64,000 nt of DNA from Citrus sinensis (lineage: Eukaryota > Streptophyta > Magnoliopsida > Sapindales > Rutaceae). Below, piece after piece: positions 48,433 to 59,462 of the stretch. Made by a program: the position numbers and the translations under genes. The notes below the pieces were generated by a model that saw nothing but the letters and a program-made list of their open reading frames with translations, was not told where the DNA came from and ran no database searches. The stretch covers positions 44,481,001 through 44,545,000 of the forward strand of contig NC_068558.1 in NCBI RefSeq assembly GCF_022201045.2. Direction: 5' to 3'. Each line of letters starts with the position of its first letter. Position 1 is the stretch's first letter.

Positions 48433-50730
48433 GCCCCTTCAGGAATACATGCAACAGTTTATAAAATTTTGTTTCCCGTAAGTACTGTGATGGGTTTTGT
48501 TTGGTTTGTGAGAAAAGTGAGGAAATTTTAAGAAAATAATGTTTTTTTTTTGTTTTTAGGGTTTATGTTGGTTTTGATGATGAGTACAAGTTTGTTTGGT
48601 TGCTGAGAAAGTGAAGATAAGAAAAAAAAAAGTTTTCTGTTGTTTTAGATTTTGATTTTTAGGAAAAACTAATTAAAATTTCTAATTTTTAGATTGACAG
48701 CTTTTATTTTCTCTTGATCCTAGTAATGAAAGTAGTTGCTATGTTAAATTCATTTAAAATTATTTTCCTGCCTTTACGAGACTCCTTTTTTTTGGACAAA
48801 AAAAGGAGTCAATGATTTGGCTTTTATTTGCAGTGAATTTGGTGTGTGTTGTTAATTTTGTGGCGCATAGGTTGTTGTGGCATATGCAGTTAGGCATGTG
48901 GCTGCTGCAGTGAGTATGGCCAAGGTTGCAATTTCAGTGTTTTGGTTTCAACGTTTCTTCTGGATCAGACATTTCTTTTGCCAATTTATATGTCCCTTGT
49001 TCCAATGATTTTGGTTGTGCTCTTACTGCGGTGACCAAGCTAAAGTTAAACATGACTGGTAATCAGAATTTTCCTTTATTTCTGGAAACTGAAACAGCAG
49101 TGTATATGATATATTCACTTGTTATCTAGTAAACTTGGTATCAATGATTCTTGTATAATTCTTTGTTCCTTGCTTTCAATTAGAGATGTGAACTAAATTA
49201 TTAATTTGGGAATCATTTATCGTTTTTTCCCCTTTTTATTTGATTCTTTAGTTTTGTTTGTTGGTTTCCACAAAACCTTTTTATTTCCTCAATTTTGCCA
49301 TCTTTCTTTGCATGAGCTGCATATGATGATTTGAGTAAAATTATAATAACATTTTTTAATGGGAACTTTTTATTGTTTATAAGTAATATGTATATGGGAA
49401 TGGGAACTAAGAATAGTGTGTTTAAAGTCCTGAACTGTTTTTGCCATTTTGATTTTGATGTCAAGTAATTTTCATAGTTTTAAGGGAATGGATTTAGGTT
49501 AATATTGATTGTAACTAGATAAGTCCTTTTATGTAATAAGTTTGAAGGATTGGTTTTGTAAATTCAATGTAATGGCTTAAAAAAGGCTATTAAATTGGCT
49601 TAGGTTGCCACGAGCTATAACTAAATCAGAAACATAATACATTTTACTTATACAAAATTAGTTCATTCTTGGTATGGAGGATTAAAATTTGTACAATGAT
49701 AAATAAAATCAATGTTGTCCTTATCTAATACACGCTTTGATCTAGAAATAGCATATTACAACATGCATGTTAACTCTTCGATAAAATGCCTATTAAAATT
49801 CTCAGACCTATTTCAAGCTCAAGTATTGCATGTCCCTTAAGATAATGACAGTTTCATTGTTTTATATTGCAGATTTGAGATTTTTTGGGTGCCTATATAA
49901 CAAGTTAACAATGGCGGCTTAATAGTTTAAAAGGGAAGGTAATCTCTCTTCATATCTTCTCGAGGATTCTTCTTTATGTATTTCAATTATGTCTCACATA
50001 TGTATTAAATAGAGGTTTTGATTAAAAGCTTTTTGTTTTCAAAATTAAATTTCTTATTAAGGGGTTGATTTTTAGCTAAATTGTGATTGCTTGCTGAGAA
50101 ATTGGATTGTGTCATGAGATTTTGTACTCTATTGGTTTATTTTTTTGAGTTGTTTGGATTCTGATTGAGTGGAATTTGCCATAAATTTGTCAATATAATG
50201 CCATGTACTGAAATGATGTAAAGCATGAGCTTCAAGGTTTACTCTATTTTTTTAATTTTTAATTGCTTATTTACTAATTGCATAATGTGTTTTCAAATGA
50301 GCTTATGTTTATTAGAAAAAAAAGGGCCAGATTGTTTTTGTGTATAAATGTGAATTGATGCCCAAATTTTGGAATAAGTTTGTGAAGAATCTGGAGTTGA
50401 GAGTTAAAGACAAGTGGATAAAAAATGATGTCTTGAAAATGTCACTTAGTGTTTTTGTTATAGTGACTTAATCTTTGAGTTGTTTTATTGCAAATACTGA
50501 ATACTAGAGTTCTTGGAGCGATTATGATGATGCAAGCATCTATTAGATGGTTGAACATTCTTTGGTCAATATAAATTCACTTTAGCATGACTTAAGGCTA
50601 AAAGAAAGGATAAAAAATTGGCGATTATGATGATTTAAGTATCTAATAAACAGTTGAATACAATCATTAAATGGAAAATTGCTATGTTTTCTCCAGGGGT
50701 AAAGGTTTCCAATAACGCAGCAAACCCATT

Positions 50731-50913
50731 TCTCTATTTGTGCTTTTCTTTGGAGCTCTCCTTGGACAGGACTCGATAACTATTGCAAAACTTGCTGCTG
50801 TTTTTATAAGCATGGATGGTGTTGCCATGACGACAGTTGGAAAAACTTGGGCAGTGGATGAATTTCTTAGTGCCTCTGAAGAAGATAAATATGTTGTTAA
50901 TAAGTTGTGCTGA
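50731..50913 (+). pseudogene. Captured fragment of an EamA/SLC35F-type transporter
   Basis: The plus strand reads about 60 codons, including SLFVLFFGALLGQDSITIAK and GVAMTTVGKTWAVDE, before a TGA at 50911-50913. These blocks are characteristic of the plant EamA-like/SLC35F drug-metabolite-transporter subfamily (At4g32140-like, from memory), in which they are a small internal piece of a protein of about 400 aa. No other part of the gene is seen nearby. I infer transduplication of one exon-sized piece into the MULE. Confidence 0.7.
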
Positions 50914-52019
50914 GCTTTTACTTTAAAACTACTTACCTTTCTTCCTCTTTTTATTTGCCGTAAATTTATGCAATATATCAATCTACTTTTTTTCGGAGAT
51001 GATACTTGTAATAAGATTGTATGATGCACTTAGTGTAATGTACTAGATTTTGGTGGATTTTTATAATATGTAGAAACTATTATGTTTGATATAGGAATAG
51101 TTAATTTGAATTATTTTCTTTAAATTGTGTTTCCTATAATTACTAAAAAAAAATAAATTGATTAAATTGATTTAGCGGATGGGAAAATAATCCTATAAAT
51201 TTGTGTGGGAATTAATAGAATTAAAAATGGTTGTAAGGTTATTTATAGTGGAGATTTTGGCTATAAAAAGCGCTAGTAGAGTATAAGAGCTCTTCCGAAT
51301 TTATTTGTGAGGCCACTTATTGCAACCATTAGTATTTTACTCATTTTTAGTTTTTTTTATCAAACTTAATAGTTAAGTCATATTTTGCTTTAGCACACTT
51401 ATTTCTTCACTTTAATGGTTCACTTTCACAAATTTCACTCAAATGTGAAAATTTTCAATTTCCACTACAACTTAGTTGAAAGTTATTCATTGGGTTTACT
51501 ACTTTTTCAAGCCTTAATCAACAAATTGAAGGCATACATTGCTTAACTAGAATTTCAATAATAATTACAAAAAGCGAGTGCTATATTTCAAAGATTAAAA
51601 TTAAATATAACACACTAAGAGGCTTTGATAGTTCTCCAACCAAACGAAAGAGTTAAAACACTAAAAAGCAAATTCATATTGGAATATTATTATTTTGTTG
51701 GTTACCTTTATTCAGAATACAAATACTTCGAAAGTGATTATATTTATAAAAAATTAGAAGAAAAATGTTAACAAAATAATATTATTGAATGTCTAAAACG
51801 AACACTTGTAGTCTAAAGTATGATCATTGAAAGATTAAAATCGGTGCACGAAATTCAAGTGAAACGGTTAGATTTAAGACTAAATAAATAGTATTCGTAC
51901 AATGAGTGTTGTTAAATCCCTTAATATTCTTCTAATGCTTATGTTAAAGTCACTTTACAAAATGGTGGATTAAAAATTTTCGGGTGTTTGAAAAATAATT
52001 ATCTAAAATATTGAATAGT

Positions 52020-54330
52020 AAATTTAAAACATATTACTTAAAATATGTAACAATGAGTACCTCCGTAACAATGAACATAAACATCAAATATGAGACTCCG
52101 AACTTAAAACATAAAACATGAACCATAAACATGAAACGATGGCAAAATAGAAAAATTTTAAGGTATTTAAAAATTATTACATAAAACATTAAATAATAAA
52201 TATGAAACACGTTACTTAAAATGTGCAACAACGAACATAAAATATGAGTACCTCCGTAATAATGAACATGAAATATAGAACAGCAAACATGAAACACAGA
52301 ACGTAAACATGAAACGGGGGCAAAAAAGAAAAATTTCGGGGTATTTGAAAAATTATTACATGAAATATTGCACAACCATCGTGAAACAGATCACTTAAAA
52401 TATGCAACAACGAACATAAAATATGAGTACCTCCGTAACAGTGAACATGAAACATAGAACAACAAACATGAAACATAGAACAACAAACATGAAACATAGA
52501 ACGTAAACATGAAACGGGGGCAAAAAAGAAAAATTTCGAGGTATTTGAAAAATCAGTACATGAAACATTGCACAACCAATATGAAACATGTCACTTAAAA
52601 TATGCAACAACGAACATAAAATATGAGTACTTCCGTAACAGTGAACATGAAACATAAAACATGAAACATAGAACAGCAAACATGAAACATAGAACAACAA
52701 TCATGAAACACAGAACGTAAATATGAAACGGGGGCCAAAAAGAAAAATTTTGGGGTATTTAAAAAATCAGTACATGAAACATTGCACAACCAACATGAAA
52801 CAGATCACTTAAAATATGTAACAACAAACATAAAATATGAGTTCCCCTGTAACAGTGAACATGAAATATAAAATATCAAATATGAAACATAGAACGTAAA
52901 CATGAAACGGGGGCAAAAAAAAAAATTTCGGAGTATTTGAAAAATCAGTACATGAAACATTGCACAACTAACATGAAACAGATCACTTAAAATATGCAAC
53001 AACAAACATAAAACATGAGTACCTCCGTAACATGGAACATGAAACATAAAACATGAAACATAGAACAACAAACATGAAACATAGAACGTAAACATGAAAC
53101 GGGGGCAAAAAAGAAAAATTTCAGGGTATTTGAAAAATCAGTACATGAAACATTGCACAACTAACATGAAACATTGCACAACCAACATGAAACAGATCAC
53201 TTAAAATATGCAACAACAAACATAAAACATGAGTACTTCCGTAACATGGAACATGAAACATAAAACATGAAACATAGAACAACAAACATGAAACATAGAA
53301 CGTAAACATGAAACGGGGGCAAAAAAGAAAAATTTCGGGGTATTTGAAAAATCAGTACATGAAACATGGCACAACTAACATGAAACAGATCACTTAAAAT
53401 ATGCAACAATAAACATAAAATATGAGTACCTCCGTAACATAGAACATGAAACATAAAACATGAAACATATAACAACAAACATGAAACATAGAACGTAAAC
53501 ATGAAATGGGGGCAAAAAAGAAAAATTTCGGGGTATTTAAAAAATCAGTACATGAAACATTGCACAACCAATATGAAATATGTCACTTAAAATATGCAAC
53601 AACGAACATAAAATATGAGTACTTTCGTAACAGTGAACATGAAACATAGAACAGCAAACATGAAACACATAACGTAAACATGAAACGGGGGCCAAAAAGA
53701 AAAATTTCGGGTATTTGAAAAATCAGTACATGAAACATTGCACAACCAACATGAAACGGATCACTTAAAATATGTAACAACAAACATAAAATATGAGTTC
53801 CCCTGTAACAATGAACATGAAACATAGAACGTAAACATGAAACGGGGGCAAAAAAGAAAAATTTCGGAGTATTTAAAAAATCAGTACATGAAACATTACA
53901 CAACTAACATGCAACAGATCATTTAAAATATGCAACAATGAACATAAAATATGAGTACCTCTCTAACAGTGAACATAAAACATAAAACATGAAATATAGA
54001 ACAGCAAACATGAAACTTGAACGTAAACATGAAACGAGGGCAAAAAAGAAAAATTTCAGGGTATTTAAAAAATCAGTACATGAAACATTGCATAACAAAT
54101 ATGAAACAAATCACTTAAAATATACAAAAACAAATATAAAATATAAGTACCTCCGTAACAGTGAACGTAAAACATAAAATATGAAACATAGAATATCAAA
54201 CATGAAACTTGAACGTAAACATGAAACGAGGATAAAAAAGAAAAATCTTGGGGTATTTAGAAAATCAGTATATGAAACATAAAACATAAAATATGAAACT
54301 TAAAATGTTAAACATGAGATAAATTTCATA
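52020..54330. repeat. Minisatellite array, about 12 units of 163-224 bp, inside the MULE
   Basis: The marker ACTTAAAATATG (with variants) recurs near 52037, 52212, 52391, 52592, 52805, 52985, 53209, 53388, 53583, 53762, 53925 and 54111. Each unit also has ATGAGTACCTCCGTAACA, AACATGAAAC(A) submotifs, ACGTAAACATGAAACGGGGGC and AAATTTCGGGGTATTT. Unit length differs by the number of AACATGAAACATAGAAC-type subrepeats. Minus-strand open frames across it are an artefact of the repeat composition. The array stops about 270 bp before the right end of the element. Confidence 0.92.
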
Positions 54331-54681
54331 AAAAATGAATAAAACTTTTATCTTTTTCTTAAATCATACTTTATTTTATTTTTAAAATATTTTTAATAAA
54401 AAATATTTTTTTTCATTTTTACTTTACTTATCCTTTTCTACAACTTATTATTATTATTATTATTATTATTTAAATATTATTCGTTTTAAATATTTTTTAT
54501 TTTAATTTATTTAAATAAAAAATACATATTAATGGCAGCAACCGGCTGGAAAACCGGTTCCTGCCAGTCATAAAAGTTTGGCTATCATAGCCGTGTCCCA
54601 AAAGCTGTTCATGCTAAGCTGCCCCGTCCCGTGAGCACACCACGATACCATAAACCGCGGCCACTACCGTTCCCGATAGAT

Positions 54682-56593
54682 ATGATGACCGACGAAGACA
54701 TCCTGAAGAAGCTCGAGGACTCCACAAAAAACGCCACGCGTCACCAGCTCGAGACTCTGCAGTCAATCCTCGAACGCCAAAGCGGCGTACGTTATCTCCA
54801 ACCCTACCTCTCAGGCTGCTGTGCGCCGATCGACGCGGCAACTTACAAGCGCACAGTGCCGTTGTCTTGCTACGATGACTACGCTGATCACATCAATCAA
54901 TTGGCCGGTGGCGATCACGGTCAAAATGATCAACCTCTGCTGGCCGTTGATCCCTTAGTATGCTTCTTTTACAGGTAAAAAATCAATCTTTTCTCCAAGC
55001 CAAACATTGATTTTAGAATTTGTTTAATTTTTCATTTCGAGTTTTAATGCTTTCCAGTTCTGGGACAAGTTCAATGAAGCCAAAATTGATTCCATATTTT
55101 GACTCAGCACTTTCAAAAGCTGCTTCACAAATAGCTATTCAAGGCAGCGTTGCAATTCTTCGAAGGTCTTAAATTTTTTGTTGTTAATTTCACGTCTTTA
55201 TATCATTATGCATATTACTTTGTTCTGTTTCTGATTTTTGAAATTCAATCGATCTAGGTTGTTTCCTCCGAAACATGATGTTAATAAGATCTTATTTTTC
55301 ATTTACTCCGACAATAAAACAACAACAAAAGCTGGATTTAAAGTTATGGCTGCGTCTGCTTTTCCTTTGCAAGGTAGTAGTAACGAAAACTTGTCTCAAC
55401 TTATCCGTCATTCTAGTCCGCGTGAAGTCATTGTTGGATCAAATTTTCAGCACCAAATGTACTGCCACCTTCTTTGCGGTCTAAGGAATTATGAATTTAT
55501 CGATGGAATTTTTTCTCCTTATGCTATAGGATTAATTGGAGCATTTAGTTTTTTTGAATCTAAGTGGGAGCAGCTATGTGATGATCTTGAAAATGGGTAC
55601 CCGTGTTTGGATATTACTGAGGTTGCAATGCGAGATTCTGTTATTGAAGTTCTTGGTGGGCCACAACCAGATTTGTCAAAAAGGATCCGATCAATTTGTG
55701 GAGAAAGTAATTGGTCTGGGATTTTTAGTAAATTATGGCCTAATGTTCGATATATTAAGTGTGTTACAACCGGAAGCATGAGTCAATATTGTTCAAAAAT
55801 AAAGTATTACGCAGGGGAGGTTCCTGTTTTAGGTGGAGATTATTTTGCATCAGAATGTTATGTGGGTATTAATTTGGATATCGCACAGCCTCCGCAGACA
55901 ACACGATTCGTTATGCTTCCCACTGCGGCCTATTTCGAGTTCCTTCCTTTTGATATGGAGAAGAATGAGGCTGTTGGAGAAGAAACTGTTGATTTTTCTG
56001 GTGTTGAGATTGGAAAGATGTATGAAGTGGTTGTGACTACTTATAGAGGATTTTACCGGTACCGTTTGGGTGATATTGTGAAAGTTGTTGATTTCTATAA
56101 TTCTTCTCCACAAGTGGAGTTCGTGATGAGAGCTCCTAAAAGTTCTTTTGAGATAATAAGTGAGAGAGATTTGATGTCTGCCATGGAAAGTTTCCAAATG
56201 ATGCTTAGAAACGTTATGGCTGTTGAGATCGTGGAGTTTGCAGGCTATACGAATTTGGAGTCGAGTCCAAAGAAGCTAATGATCTTTGTTGAAATTAGAG
56301 AGGGATGTACTAAGTTGCGAGACTCAGTTGCAATCCTTAGAAGGTGTTGTTCCTCGCTGGAGGATGCCTTTGGAAGCATTTATAAGGTGCAGAGGGACAG
56401 AGGTGAGATAAGCCCTTTATCGGTATCCATTGTGAAACCTGGTACATTTGATAGGTTACTACAAGTCGCCATTGAAAAGGGGGCGCCAGCTAGTCAATAC
56501 AAGCCACCTAAGATTGTAAGAAATCGGGAAATTGTTGAATTTATGGAAGGATGCTCTCTTGTGACTGTGAGACTGGATTCTTTAGATGGTTAA
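54682..56593 (+). CDS. GH3 family acyl-acid amido synthetase (PBS3/GH3.12-like group)
   Basis: Three exons, 54682-54974, 55058-55165 and 55258-56593 (all GT-AG), encode 578 aa, the normal GH3 length. GH3 enzymes adenylate a carboxylic acid (jasmonate, indole-3-acetate or benzoates) and conjugate it to an amino acid. Visible motifs are the ATP-binding SSGTSSMKPKLIP (spanning exons 1-2), YFASECYVGINLD (the YxSSE adenylate motif, with Ala for the first Ser) and the nucleotide-binding GFYRYRLGDIVKV. The C-terminal domain ends with SQYKPPKIVRN. Overall similarity points to the third GH3 group that contains PBS3/GH3.12; the acid substrate cannot be decided. The start is ATG 54682 (MMTDEDILKKLED). 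An upstream in-frame extension has no ATG. The start lies only 84 bp from the MULE, so the native promoter has been displaced. Confidence 0.9.
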
Positions 56594-58373
56594 GGGATTG
56601 GAAGCACATGGTGTTAACTCCTACATTTCTATATTCTGGTGATAGAAGTATGCTGCCTATTTGATCAATGAAATTGTGATATTTTTCTGGCTCTGGTTCA
56701 AGTATACTGGTATCTAATTGCAGTACAAATTGTCGGAACATCTAAAGTTTGGGTTGATGGGCAAGAGGCTTCTTATATATTCTTAGAAGAGAGTTTTAAC
56801 TTTTTTTGCATTGCATATTACAATAAAATTATTCCCAAATAACATGTGATTTTCAATGTTACTGCAATACTTAATTGTACTTTTTAATTGCTAATTTATG
56901 CTGTGTTCAAAATCATTCTACCACTTCTTGCATTTGTCGTTCCACCAATTTTATAATCACCAACATCTACAGTCTATTGATGTTTAACTTGTCGGGAAAA
57001 TTATCTGTTTTCTTGTAAGGATTGTTGCTAGCGCCATAGTTCAGAAGCTTGAAGCTGTTCGATCACTCTGTTTTGACTTGCTATTGAAAGGGGTTATTTA
57101 GTTTTATACAATAATGCTTAGTGTGCACTCTTTTGGGTATAGCTGCAAATTTGGTATGCAATGAGTCAAATTATTAGCATCATTGAGATGAATTAATGCT
57201 CTATGTATTATTAACGAGATTTTTTGGAGAAAGAAATATTCAGTTGAAGATAAAGTCATTGATTATGACCCCTCTTGACTCTTTGAAGTACAAGGAAAAC
57301 CCTAAAGAGCAAACCTAGTCTTTATCAGTGGGCAGTTGGGCTTGCAATTTGCAACGTCACACTGTGGGACACCCAGCACACCTCAAGTTAATGGTACCTC
57401 ATTCTGGATTCTCCAGTGGCGACAGAATGCTGTATTATTTACCCAGCACCTAGTAATTTGTTTGTTCAAAAAGCAATATGCATATCTATGAAGTCATTGA
57501 ACAATGTATCACGTTTGAAGTTAAACAGCTAGCTGATGCAAATCACCTATGGTTAGTATGGCATCTGCTCTTTCTAGAAAGGTAGAAGATGTATATATGT
57601 CACAGGTTCAAAAGTGATAGATCATCGATGCCTCTGAGATATGCATATCAAGCCTATTATGGCAACACATTCATTCAACTCTATTTGAATTCTACACTAT
57701 AGAACCAGCTAGTGCCAGTTCAAATTAATTTCCTATAGTCTGATCGTACAAACAATAAGATTTCTTTGCTTTCGAGCATACCTTGAACATTCTTTTTTAA
57801 TCTGGGCAATTACCAATATCAAGGATGGCACAGGCAAATACTTATTTAGTTCACAATAAATCAAGCCAAGATTGGAAAGCCCCAATGTTTGACTTGGCTC
57901 AGCTTGCATGATGAAATTGGGCTTCGAACTTTTTTGACAAAATTCTTTAAAACATGTGCTCCATTTCTTCATGTTCAATGGGATCCCTATTTGGGTCAGT
58001 CCCGAAGTAAATACCAAAATAACCAGAAAACCTGATTTGGAGAAGATCCAAAGCTTTTTAATCTACAACTAATTATGAGAATATCAACATGCATTTGAAC
58101 ACAAGGTCACGACCTCTCTTTGTTGAACATCATGAAATGAAGCAAAAAGCGTCATACTAATAGCACGTACTTTTAACATAATGTAATCCAAGAATTCAAC
58201 CAAACTGTTCTATATATAGTAAGTAACAAAAATGAGTTACCAAAACTTGATGGACCTTATTATTAGTTAACCCCTCCATCATTTTCCCGCCAAAATCAGT
58301 TAGTAGAAAATGCGACCAAACAAAGGGTGAAAAAAAAAAAAAAAAGGCTTAACTACCTCTTCCCTTTTCTTCT
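56594..58373. other. GH3 3' flank and start of tandem unit 2
   Basis: The GH3 3'UTR extends to about 56800. From about 56830 to 57280 the sequence is related to intron 1 of the EEP gene (see the separate entry). 57300-58180 holds nothing I can name. 58180-58373 resembles the 3' flank of FAF-like gene 1. Confidence 0.55.
56830..57280 (+). pseudogene. Relic of EEP gene intron 1 (tandem duplication unit 2)
   Basis: 57141-57200 matches 44095-44154 with about 4 mismatches in 60 bases (AGCTGCAA..TTGGTATGC and onward). Weaker matches extend on both sides, for example TTTTCAATGTTACTGCAATACTTAATT versus TTTCAATTTTACTGCAATGCCTAATT (near 43755). The EEP exons that should follow are absent. Confidence 0.75.
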
Positions 58374-59462
58374 TCAAGTCTTCTTCCTATTGTTCTTGTT
58401 CTTCTTCTTCTTCTTGTAGTTATTCTTGTTCTTCTTCTTACTGTTCTTCCAATGATCACCAGTCATCTCGTCCGTCCGATTATCATCATCATCTTGATGA
58501 TCACCAAGCATCTCCTTCTCGTTGCTCTCACCGTTATTATTACCAACATCTTCCTGACGATCATCACCATTGTCACTCGCATCATTACCACAATCGTCTT
58601 GGCGATAACCAATCATCTCCGCATTCGACACCCCATCTCTCCCCACCGCTTTCTTGGAACTGGGTATTGGCCTTCTCCGGCTGTCCACTGTGTACAAAGT
58701 TGGCGGGAAAGCACCTTTCGGATTCGAGCTCATATTGTCTCTCGTTACTCCGCACGTTTTCATCGCGCCTGATATTAATCTCGATGACTCATTAATTATC
58801 TTGCACATTAAGTCCATCCGCTCAGAAAAGCTTTCAGACCCTAGGCTCTCCATACACATTCCGTAGCACAACTTCGTCTGATTCTTCTCATGATGATGAT
58901 GACGATGATCACCAGTAGCGATCTCCTCCTTGTTATTCATATCATCACTAATATCCTCTTCTTGATGATCGGGTTTCATCTCCACCGCCGGTGTCTCATC
59001 GCTCCCAAATTCAAACTTTATGATCTTCAACCGTCCATCACTCCCCGCCACTTTCACGACACCGAATCTTGGCCGTCCGCCGCTGTTCAGTGCAGACAAA
59101 AACGGTGGGAAAGCTTGCGGCCTACATTTTTCTCTCATTATAACTCCGCACAATTTCGTCATTCTGCTGCTTGATGTAATTAACCTTGATGAGTGCTCCT
59201 CAATCACCTTGGACAAGTCCGTCTTCTCCAACATGCTTTCAAAGCCTAGGATTCCTTTGGCGGTTCCCGGAGGCGTCAGTTCATCCACAGACTGCGTTCC
59301 CGCGGCGGCAGCGGTTCTTCCAAGAATGTCGCCGGCTCTGGTATGTGGATTAACACTGCTTCCGATTACAGAATCAAAAATGCCCGTAGGTGGTGAGCTT
59401 GTGACGCCAACGGATGATATCTCGGGAGGTTGGCTGGCCATTGGTTGTGAGGCCACCGTCAT
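58374..59462 (-). CDS. FAF-like protein, copy 2, with doubled module
   Basis: A single exon of 362 aa from the ATG at 59462. Module 1 (about residues 25-150) matches copy 1 closely: IFDSVIGSSVNPHTRAGDIL, KTDLSKVIEEHSSRLITSSS, FPPFLSALNSGGRPRFGVVK and GSDGRLKI. Module 2 (about 195-290) repeats the same order in diverged form: YGMCMESLGSESFSERMDL, ESSRLISG, FPPTLYTVDSRRRP and GRDG. A His-rich patch (DHRHHHHEKN) lies between them, and the tail is Asp-rich then Lys/Asn-rich. A longer N-terminus homologous to copy 1 (MSSPKKFKSSTSENQEPD, ATG at about 59530) runs into a TGA because of an 8-bp deletion, so the present ATG lies within the old N-terminal coding region. It may be functional or an early pseudogene. 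Confidence 0.55.
   Translation of the reverse strand: MTVASQPMASQPPEISSVGVTSSPPTGIFDSVIGSSVNPHTRAGDILGRTAAAAGTQSVDELTPPGTAKGILGFESMLEKTDLSKVIEEHSSRLITSSSRMTKLCGVIMREKCRPQAFPPFLSALNSGGRPRFGVVKVAGSDGRLKIIKFEFGSDETPAVEMKPDHQEEDISDDMNNKEEIATGDHRHHHHEKNQTKLCYGMCMESLGSESFSERMDLMCKIINESSRLISGAMKTCGVTRDNMSSNPKGAFPPTLYTVDSRRRPIPSSKKAVGRDGVSNAEMIGYRQDDCGNDASDNGDDRQEDVGNNNGESNEKEMLGDHQDDDDNRTDEMTGDHWKNSKKKNKNNYKKKKKNKNNRKKT

Larger units (their letters stand above)
47924..54598. mobile_element. Mutator-like element (MULE), non-autonomous, 6,675 bp
   Basis: The ends are inverted: the left end starts GGACACGGCTACCATGC and the right end stops ATCATAGCCGTGTCC. An identical 9-bp CAAAAGCTG flanks both (47915-47923 and 54599-54607). 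A perfect 9-bp target duplication is diagnostic of Mutator-like transposition. The inverted termini are short (11 bp perfect, about 15 with mismatches), as in non-TIR MULEs. Both subterminal regions form small G/C-rich hairpins (about 47934-47963 and about 54536-54566). No MURA transposase is recognisable, so mobility would depend on an element elsewhere. Cargo: a 45-bp repeat, an EamA transporter fragment and a 2.3 kb minisatellite. Confidence 0.88.

Noticed and set aside
48845-49130. Possible second captured gene piece in the MULE (VVVAYAVRHVAAAVSMAKVA)
   Set aside because: The frame is short and I recognise no family, so I do not call it.
52034-53903. Several minus-strand open frames rich in Phe-Val-Cys (FYVSCLLFYVSC type) across 52-54 kb
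   Set aside because: They are translations of the minisatellite unit, change with unit length and have no family or codon signal. They are not genes.
52020-54330. Regularly spaced repeats resembling a CRISPR array
   Set aside because: The whole unit repeats, with no unique spacers, in a plant nuclear context. It is a minisatellite.
54631-54681. In-frame 17-codon extension at the GH3 5' end
   Set aside because: It begins at GTG rather than ATG. GH3 proteins start close to MMTDEDIL.
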